The notes below the pieces were generated by a model. That model did not search any database. It was not told where the DNA came from and saw only the letters and a program-made list of their open reading frames with translations. Below are positions 58,965-64,000 of a stretch of DNA of 64,000 nucleotides, piece by piece. The DNA lies in NCBI GenBank assembly GCA_029562645.1, contig JAKQUI010000069.1, positions 62,001 to 126,000 on the forward strand, written 5' to 3'. The translations under genes and the position numbers were made by a program. Position 1 is the stretch's first letter. Each line of letters begins with the position of its first letter. The stretch comes from Spirochaetota bacterium. Lineage in GTDB: Bacteria > Spirochaetota > UBA4802 > JAKQUI01.

Positions 58965-59546
58965 TTATTTCATGTTCTTGAGATAGGCGTTGATTACCTT
59001 CTCCACGTAGTCTTTCGTCTCCCTGATGTTGGGGACCCCGTTCGACTCATCGACGCGCCGCTCGCCGGCATTGTAGGCGGCAAGCGCCTTGGTGTAGTCG
59101 CCGCCGTACTTCTGCAGCAGCCGCTGCAGGATGGACACGCCGCCCCGGATGTTCTCGGCGGGATCGAACGGGTCGGAGATCCCCAGCGAACCGACGGTGT
59201 CCGGCATGAGTTGCATGAGTCCCAGCGCCCCCTTGGGAGACACGGCCTGGGGATTGTAATTCGACTCCACCTGGATAACGGCGTCGACGAGCGATGGCGG
59301 CACGCGCTTCTGTCCGGCGTACACCTGCGCGAGCTTCTTCATCTCGGGAACCGTCATATCCTTTCCGGCGGCGACATCGACCGTGGCCTGCTCGTCCCTG
59401 CGCGGCGCATCGGCCTCATCGAGACGACGCCGAACCTGCTCGCTGAAGTCGGCCCCCCGCTGGCGCGTATACGGATGATTCATGAGTCCGAAGCGCTTCT
59501 TGATCTCGACGATCCGCCCCATCACCGAAAACATGTCTTCCATCAT
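58965..59546 (-). CDS. Lytic transglycosylase (SLT domain) in the flagellar operon
   Basis: 193 residues from the ATG at 59546, overlapping fliJ by 4 bp. No signal peptide is visible. Residues about 85-190 are an SLT fold: PSLVDAVIQVESNYNPQAVSPKGALGLMQLMPDT with the catalytic Glu in VES, and YTKALAAYNAGERRVDESNGVP. These enzymes cut peptidoglycan strands. Placed between fliJ and flbB it probably opens the wall for the periplasmic flagellum, a job done by FlgJ in other bacteria. Lack of an export signal suggests export by the flagellar system itself (inference). Confidence 0.87.
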   Translation of the reverse strand: MMEDMFSVMGRIVEIKKRFGLMNHPYTRQRGADFSEQVRRRLDEADAPRRDEQATVDVAAGKDMTVPEMKKLAQVYAGQKRVPPSLVDAVIQVESNYNPQAVSPKGALGLMQLMPDTVGSLGISDPFDPAENIRGGVSILQRLLQKYGGDYTKALAAYNAGERRVDESNGVPNIRETKDYVEKVINAYLKNMK

Positions 59547-60016
59547 GACCGTATCTCCCGCTCCATCTCGATCTTCCTGCGCAGGTGCACCTTCTGGTTC
59601 GCGTCGTCGTTTTCCTTGGCAAGCTCCACCTCGACCTGGTACCGGTGCGCCTTCCACTGGCGCTCCTTGAGCTTCTCGATCACCCGGCGCTCGGTGGAGG
59701 CCTGGACGAGTCGGTCGCGCACCTTCTGGATCTCGGGCTCCATCGCCTCGATCTTCCCCTGCGCCGCGACGATCACCTTACCCGCGAACTCGACGAACCG
59801 CTCGTACATCATGGCGTCGGCGTAGGCGAAACGTCCCGAGCGCAGCTTCGCGTTGAAGGACTCCTGCTCCCGGGCGATCTTGGCGCGATATTCGTCCTGC
59901 CGCATCCGCTCCGCATTCTGTATGCTCACCAACGCGGCAAGCTCGTTCTGGATCTCCTTCTCGCGCGCCGCCTTGATGGCCAGCAGCGTTTCGAGCTTGA
60001 AAACGAATTTTTTCAT
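59543..60016 (-). CDS. fliJ: Flagellar export protein FliJ
   Basis: 157 residues, almost entirely alpha-helical coiled coil: FKLETLLAIKAAREKEIQNELAALVSIQN, and EKLKERQWKAHRYQVEVELAKENDDANQKVHLRRK at the end. FliJ is the stalk of the export ATPase, reaching into the FliI ring like the gamma subunit of F1. Identity rests on length, composition and place behind fliI; sequence is poorly conserved in this family. One unknown gene lies between fliI and fliJ. Confidence 0.85.
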   Translation of the reverse strand: MKKFVFKLETLLAIKAAREKEIQNELAALVSIQNAERMRQDEYRAKIAREQESFNAKLRSGRFAYADAMMYERFVEFAGKVIVAAQGKIEAMEPEIQKVRDRLVQASTERRVIEKLKERQWKAHRYQVEVELAKENDDANQKVHLRRKIEMEREIRS

Positions 60017-60029
60017 GCCAGCTGCCGCA

Positions 60030-60599
60030 CTATCGCATCACCGCATTCATCGCTGCGGTTTTCTTGTCAATCAGCTCCGCCCAGATCTCGGGCTCATCCA
60101 AAAAAACGCCGGTTAAGATCAGGGTGTAATCGATTGTTCCGTCATTGGCGCTCACGAGGTTGCCAATGGGTTTCCCCTCATTGAGTATGATCGATACCGA
60201 GAAATTGGGATACCGCTGTTTCAATTCGCCCAACTCCTTGAGAACGATGCCTTTTTTGCTGAAAGCCGCCGCAAACCCGGCCTTCTTAAAATACTTCCCC
60301 GTGAAGGAGCTCATTGCATTCAGCTTGTTGATGGAGTTATAGATGTACAGCGACGATTTTTCCTTACCGTCGTACTCGTATTCATACAAAACAAAACCGC
60401 CAAGCCAGGTCAACGAGCGTGCGAAAACGAACTTGTCGACCTTGGCCTTCTCCGAGGAACCTTTTACAGCCACGCCCAGCTCCCTGACATCCTCGACCGT
60501 CACGAACATGTTCCGCTCGTCGGCCGAGAGATCCCCGAATGCGGAGGCAACACTGCACGAAACGGGTAGGAGCACAAAAAGAATGAGTATCACCTTCAC
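60030..60599 (-). CDS. Exported protein of unknown function inserted between fliI and fliJ
   Basis: 189 residues. MKVILILFVLLPVSCSVASAFG is a signal peptide; the Cys at 15 may be a loose lipobox (LPVSC) or the cut may be after ASA. The mature part is alpha/beta (RNMFVTVEDVRELGVAVKG, FVFARSLTWLGGFVLYEYEYDGKEKSSLYIYNSINKLNAMSSF, IDYTLILTGVFLDEPEIWAELIDKKT). It is 11 bp after fliI and 13 bp before fliJ on the same strand, so it is cotranscribed. I know no flagellar gene like it at this place. Lower GC than its neighbours suggests a late insertion. Confidence 0.75.
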   Translation of the reverse strand: MKVILILFVLLPVSCSVASAFGDLSADERNMFVTVEDVRELGVAVKGSSEKAKVDKFVFARSLTWLGGFVLYEYEYDGKEKSSLYIYNSINKLNAMSSFTGKYFKKAGFAAAFSKKGIVLKELGELKQRYPNFSVSIILNEGKPIGNLVSANDGTIDYTLILTGVFLDEPEIWAELIDKKTAAMNAVMR

Positions 60600-60610
60600 G
60601 TGATTTCCTC

Positions 60611-62017
60611 CTAGGCCCCCGCGCGGAATCGCTGATAGTAGGCCGGCGTGACCGCGTCTGCCCGTGCCGCCGGCTTCTCCTCTCCCCGGAACAAGCCAAT
60701 CAACCGAGCGCGGATCGTTTCGTATTCGTCGCGCTCGTGAATGCCCTGCCGTAAAAAGGCGTTCAGGTCGCCCATCATCTCGATGGCCTTGTCCACCACG
60801 GGATCGGCCCCGCGCGCATAGGCATTGAGGAGGATGAGATCCTCCTTGTCGCGAAAGGCGGCGAGGAGTTCGCGGAAACGCGCCGCCGCCGCCTTGTGGT
60901 CGTCGTCCACCACGTCCTTCATACAGCGCGAGATGGATCCCAACACGTCGATGGCCGGATAGTGCCCTTTGTGCGCGAGGTTGCGATCGAGCACGACGTG
61001 GCCGTCGAGGATGCCGCGCACCGCGTCGGCGATGGGTTCGTTCATATCGTCGGCCTCGACGAGGATCGTGTAGAACCCGGTGATGCTGCCCCCGCCCTCG
61101 CGCGTCCCCGAACGCTCGAGGAGCCGGGGAAGGATTTTGTACACCGACGGCGTGTAACCGCGCGTCGAGGCGGGCTCACCGGACGCCAGACCGACCTCGC
61201 GCTGCGCATGTGCGAAGCGGGTGACCGAGTCCATGAGGATGTTCACGTCCTTGCCCAGATCGCGGAAATACTCCGCCACCGCATGGGCGAGAAACGCCCC
61301 GCGCAGCCGCACCATGGGCGGTTGGTCCGAGGTTGCGACGATCACGACCGAGCGCGCAAGGCCCTCGGTCCCGAGCTCCTTTTCGATGAAATCGCGCACC
61401 TCGCGGCCCCGCTCGCCGATGAGCGCGATCACGTTGTAGTCGGCGTCGGTATACCGCGCGATCATCGCCAGGAGCGTGGACTTGCCCACGCCGGACCCCG
61501 AGAATATACCGATCCGCTGTCCGCGCCCCACCGTGAGCATGCCGTCGATGGCGCGGATCCCGACAGAGAGCGGCCGGTCGATGATGCTTCGTTTCATTGG
61601 ATTCGGCGCCGCGCCGTCGACCGGATACTTCGCCTTCGTGAATATGCGGCCCTTTCCGTCCAGCGGCTCGCCAACGCCGTTCACCACGCGCCCGAGGAGC
61701 TCCTCCCCCACGGGCACCATGAGGGCGCTCCCCATGGCGATCACCTCGGCCCCGGGCATCACGCCGGACATCTCGCCGATGGGCATGAGCACCACGCGGT
61801 TCTTGTGGAAGCCCACCACCTCGGCGGGGAGATAGCGCTTGTCGCGCAGCTTTATCTTACAGATCTCGCCGTATTGGACATACGGTCCCACCGACTCCAC
61901 CGTGAGCCCCACCACGCGCTCCACGTAGCCGGTAAACTTGAGGAGTTCGGTCTCGTCGATGATCTTCTTGTACTTCGAGAGGATATCGACCTTGTCGTGT
62001 GGGAGTATCCTGATCAT
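60611..62017 (-). CDS. fliI: Flagellum-specific ATPase FliI
   Basis: 468 residues. P-loop FSGSGVGKSTLLAMIARY, then ALIGERGREVRDFIEKELG, SVTRFAHAQREVGLASGEPASTRGYTPSVYKILPRLLERSGT and HYPAIDVLGSISRCM, all FliI/SctN marks. It is the hexameric ATPase of the flagellar type III export apparatus, working with FliH and FliJ. The start (MIRILPHDKVDIL) has no Shine-Dalgarno site; AT-rich DNA with CATAATAT lies directly upstream. A 180-bp gap separates it from fliH. Confidence 0.96.
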   Translation of the reverse strand: MIRILPHDKVDILSKYKKIIDETELLKFTGYVERVVGLTVESVGPYVQYGEICKIKLRDKRYLPAEVVGFHKNRVVLMPIGEMSGVMPGAEVIAMGSALMVPVGEELLGRVVNGVGEPLDGKGRIFTKAKYPVDGAAPNPMKRSIIDRPLSVGIRAIDGMLTVGRGQRIGIFSGSGVGKSTLLAMIARYTDADYNVIALIGERGREVRDFIEKELGTEGLARSVVIVATSDQPPMVRLRGAFLAHAVAEYFRDLGKDVNILMDSVTRFAHAQREVGLASGEPASTRGYTPSVYKILPRLLERSGTREGGGSITGFYTILVEADDMNEPIADAVRGILDGHVVLDRNLAHKGHYPAIDVLGSISRCMKDVVDDDHKAAAARFRELLAAFRDKEDLILLNAYARGADPVVDKAIEMMGDLNAFLRQGIHERDEYETIRARLIGLFRGEEKPAARADAVTPAYYQRFRAGA

Positions 62018-62151
62018 ATATTATGTCTCATTTAGTTATAAAAAAAAAATACCGTCGTTCCTTTTCCCCTATCTCCTGCCAAGGCCATCCAACCACCGGC
62101 ACCCCTCCACTCCCGAACGAAGGAGGAAGCTCCCAACAGGATATTGCAGTG

Positions 62152-62185
62152 CCGAGCGCGGACAGGATGTCCAGAAAACGCTCGG
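62152..62185 (-). promoter_or_regulatory. Large hairpin between fliH and fliI
   Basis: The 180-bp gap holds a two-tier hairpin: an outer stem CCGAGCG/CGCTCGG and an inner stem GGACA/TGTCC. A T-run of nine lies about 105 bp downstream (minus strand), directly before fliI, so the hairpin is not a simple terminator. It may stabilise or attenuate the transcript between the two genes. Confidence 0.45.
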
Positions 62186-62197
62186 CCCGGGAGGTGG

Positions 62198-63124
62198 TTA
62201 CACCGTGCTGGTGTTCCGGATCGCCTCCTCGATGGTATCGAGCTGCGTCGAGATGCGCGCGTCGATGGCGCCCACGTCGGTCTCGATGATGCAGCCGCCG
62301 CGCTCCACGCGCGAGTCCTCGTAGATGTTGACCTTCTTGAGCGACTCCATGAGCTTGATGAGCTCGTCCTTGTGCGCCGTGGTCATGTCCAGGTCCGCGA
62401 AGTTCACGCGGATGTCGATGCGGTCGCGGTCCTTCACGCGCTTGATGGCTTCCTTGATGTTGTTGATGACGACCTCGCGGCGCTCCACGATCTCGTCCTT
62501 GATCACCTTGCGGGCGATCATGAGGATCATCTCCGTCATGAGCTTTTCGGAGGAGCGGATGATGTCGTCGCGGATATCGACGGCGGTGGAGACGATGGTG
62601 CCCAAACGGTCGATCAGGCGCATCACCTCTGCCTGCCCTTCTTTGTAGCCTTCCTCGCGCCCGGCGTCGTAGCCCTTCTTGTACGCCTCGTGCTCGATCT
62701 CGGATACCTTGAGCTCGGCCTCCTTGATGATCTTCTCCGCCTCGAACTTCCCGCGCTCGATCTCGCGCTCGGAATCGATCCGGAACTTCTCGAGTTCGCC
62801 CTTGATCTCCTCACGGGCGTTCTGCATCTCCTTGAAGGCGGCCTGCCGGCCGTCCTCCTCGATCCGCTTCGCCTTCTCGCGGGCATCGTCGAGCATGCGC
62901 GAGACCTCTTCCTCCGTCTCGCGTCGGTAGCGCTCGAGCTCGGCCTCCATCTCCTCGATGGACGGCCCCTGGTACACGTCGACCGGGTTGCCGGACTCGT
63001 CGACCTCGAATTCCTTGTACTCCTCGTCGGTCATGACGTTCTTTTTATACTTGTCGGGGAGCTCGACTTGCTTGGGGGCCCCCGTGACCACGATCTCGCC
63101 GGGCTTGAAAACCAATCTAGACAA
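62198..63124 (-). CDS. fliH: Flagellar assembly protein FliH
   Basis: 308 residues. A short N-terminal part (VFKPGEIVVTGAPKQVELPDKYKKN) is followed by a long charged coiled coil (about 55-165, IEEMEAELERYRRETEEEVSRML...) with a YKKGYDAGREEGYKEGQAEV segment, and the C-terminal FliH/YscL domain (MILMIARKVIKDEIVERREVVINNIKEAIKRV to RGGCIIETDVGAIDARISTQLDTI). It regulates FliI and ties it to the export gate and C-ring. It overlaps fliG by 8 bp. Confidence 0.93.
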   Translation of the reverse strand: MSRLVFKPGEIVVTGAPKQVELPDKYKKNVMTDEEYKEFEVDESGNPVDVYQGPSIEEMEAELERYRRETEEEVSRMLDDAREKAKRIEEDGRQAAFKEMQNAREEIKGELEKFRIDSEREIERGKFEAEKIIKEAELKVSEIEHEAYKKGYDAGREEGYKEGQAEVMRLIDRLGTIVSTAVDIRDDIIRSSEKLMTEMILMIARKVIKDEIVERREVVINNIKEAIKRVKDRDRIDIRVNFADLDMTTAHKDELIKLMESLKKVNIYEDSRVERGGCIIETDVGAIDARISTQLDTIEEAIRNTSTV

Positions 63125-64000
63125 CCAGCTCCTCCTCGCCCGCGCGCGCCACGATGATATCGCCGGCTTCCTCGAGTTTTCGGATGATGTTCACGATCTT
63201 TTGCTGCGCCTCCTCCACGTCGCGCAGCCGGATGGGACCCATGAAGTCCATGTCCTCACGCAGGAGCGAGGAGGCGCGCTTGGACATGTTGCGGAAGATC
63301 TTTTCCTGCACCTCGGCGTCCACGCCCTTGAGCGCCTTGGCGAGGTCCTGCGTATCGACCTCGCGGAGCACCTTCTGGATCGAACGGTCGTCGAGCAGGA
63401 CGATGTCCTCGAAGACGAACATCCGCTTCTTGATTTCCTCGGCGAGCTCCGGGTCCTCCTCCTCGAGCGCCTCGATGATGATCTTCTCCGTTCCGCGGTC
63501 CACCTGGTTCAGGATTTCGACGATCGCGTCCACGCCGCCCGCCGAGGTGTAGTCCTCGCTGGCCAGCGTCGAGAGCTTGCGTTCGAGCACGCGCTCCACC
63601 TCGCGGAGCACGTCCGGCGAGGTGCGGTCCATCGTGGCGATGCGCTTGGCGACGTCCGCCTGGATCTGGTGCGACAGCCCCCCGAGGATGGTCGACGCCT
63701 TGCTGGGATCGAGGTAGGCCAAAATCAGGGCGATGGTCTGCGGATGCTCGCCCTGGATGAAGTTCAGAAGATGGCTCGGGTCGGTGCGACGGATGAAGTC
63801 GAAGGGACGGACCTGCAGGCTCGAGGTGAGCCGGTTCACGATGTCGATCGCCTTCTGCGTCCCGAGCGCCCGTTCCAGCACCTCGCGCGCATAATCGATG
63901 CCGCCCGTGGAGATGAACTCCTGGGCCATCATGAGCTCCTGGAACTCCTGGAGCACCCGGTCCTTGTCCTCGGGATCGACCTTGTCCAGACGGGCGATCT
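63117..64000 (-). CDS. fliG: Flagellar motor switch protein FliG (5' end beyond the window)
   Basis: The frame is open to the right edge; about 294 residues (C-terminal part) are visible. It has the middle domain with FIQGEHPQTIALILAYLDPSKAS (the EHPQ motif), the LSHQIQADVAKRIATMDRTSPDVLREVERVLERKL helices and the C-terminal torque domain with FVFEDIVLLDDRSIQKVLREVDTQDLAKALKGVD and SKRASSLLREDMDFMGPIRLRDVEEAQQKIVNIIRKLEEAG. FliG sits in the C-ring and takes force from the stator. First visible gene of the operon. Confidence 0.96.
   Translation of the reverse strand, partial: IARLDKVDPEDKDRVLQEFQELMMAQEFISTGGIDYAREVLERALGTQKAIDIVNRLTSSLQVRPFDFIRRTDPSHLLNFIQGEHPQTIALILAYLDPSKASTILGGLSHQIQADVAKRIATMDRTSPDVLREVERVLERKLSTLASEDYTSAGGVDAIVEILNQVDRGTEKIIIEALEEEDPELAEEIKKRMFVFEDIVLLDDRSIQKVLREVDTQDLAKALKGVDAEVQEKIFRNMSKRASSLLREDMDFMGPIRLRDVEEAQQKIVNIIRKLEEAGDIIVARAGEEELVV

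Overview
The window reads as a stretch of chromosome from a GC-rich, free-living spirochaete (phylum Spirochaetota). The main reasons are the flagellar block at the right end, which runs fliG-fliH-fliI-fliJ-flbB on the minus strand with a lytic transglycosylase inside it (flbB is a spirochaete flagellar gene), and many lipoproteins with the relaxed lipoboxes seen in spirochaetes (ending ...VTC, ...VSC, ...VAC, ...SSC). A long PilZ protein, a 7TMR-DISM/SpoIIE phosphatase and a membrane-bound AraC protein also fit this group. The species cannot be named from the sequence. A relative of the Leptospira side of the phylum, or an uncultured lineage, is an inference.

Layout. 1-8.1 kb: TPR lipoprotein (runs off the left edge), small unknown gene, NHL-repeat lipoprotein, mltG plus a U32 peptidase-family gene, a secreted repeat protein, and a RHH/PIN toxin-antitoxin pair. 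8.5-18.4 kb: hisS, a large unknown protein, an FmdB-type zinc ribbon, tatC, then a minus-strand run of LysM protein, PHP phosphoesterase, LptF/LptG permease, HAD phosphatase and purple-acid-phosphatase-like enzyme, and tRNA-Arg(CCG). 18.5-30.4 kb: a 7TMR-DISM/SpoIIE phosphatase, then a seven-gene minus-strand acyl-CoA operon (SCP-x-type thiolase, acyl-CoA synthetase, two acyl-CoA dehydrogenases, SDR, nitroreductase, ferredoxin). It is divergent from a membrane-anchored AraC-type regulator that could control it. 30.5-33.4 kb: a small AT-richer cassette bounded by exact 43-bp copies of the 3' part of tRNA-Arg(TCT), carrying a lipoprotein and a class II Fic protein but no integrase. This is the clearest foreign element and the best candidate for something undescribed.

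33.4-51.2 kb is mostly housekeeping: tRNA-Arg(TCT), tRNA-Pro(TGG), an MgtC/DUF4010 membrane protein, proS, an EAL protein, a lipoprotein-TPR-TetR operon, PEGA and MORN-repeat envelope proteins, pyrE, rarA, rpsU with a Gly-rich tail, a dTMP-kinase-like protein, a lipid kinase, rluD-tsaE-tsaB, a PilZ protein, asd, and two small proteins of unknown role. 51.3-57.4 kb: a complete branched-chain/aromatic-acid ABC importer (livKHMGF) co-transcribed with a phenylacetate-CoA-ligase-family gene. 57.6-64 kb: an unknown gene, then the flagellar operon for the export ATPase complex and rotor. It contains an unexpected lipoprotein-like gene between fliI and fliJ.

Taken together, the organism appears to take up and activate organic acids and lipids (liv-paaK and the acyl-CoA operon). 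It has several membrane-coupled signalling proteins (SpoIIE, EAL, PilZ, AraC) and builds periplasmic flagella. All calls come from reading translations and motifs; no database search was run.
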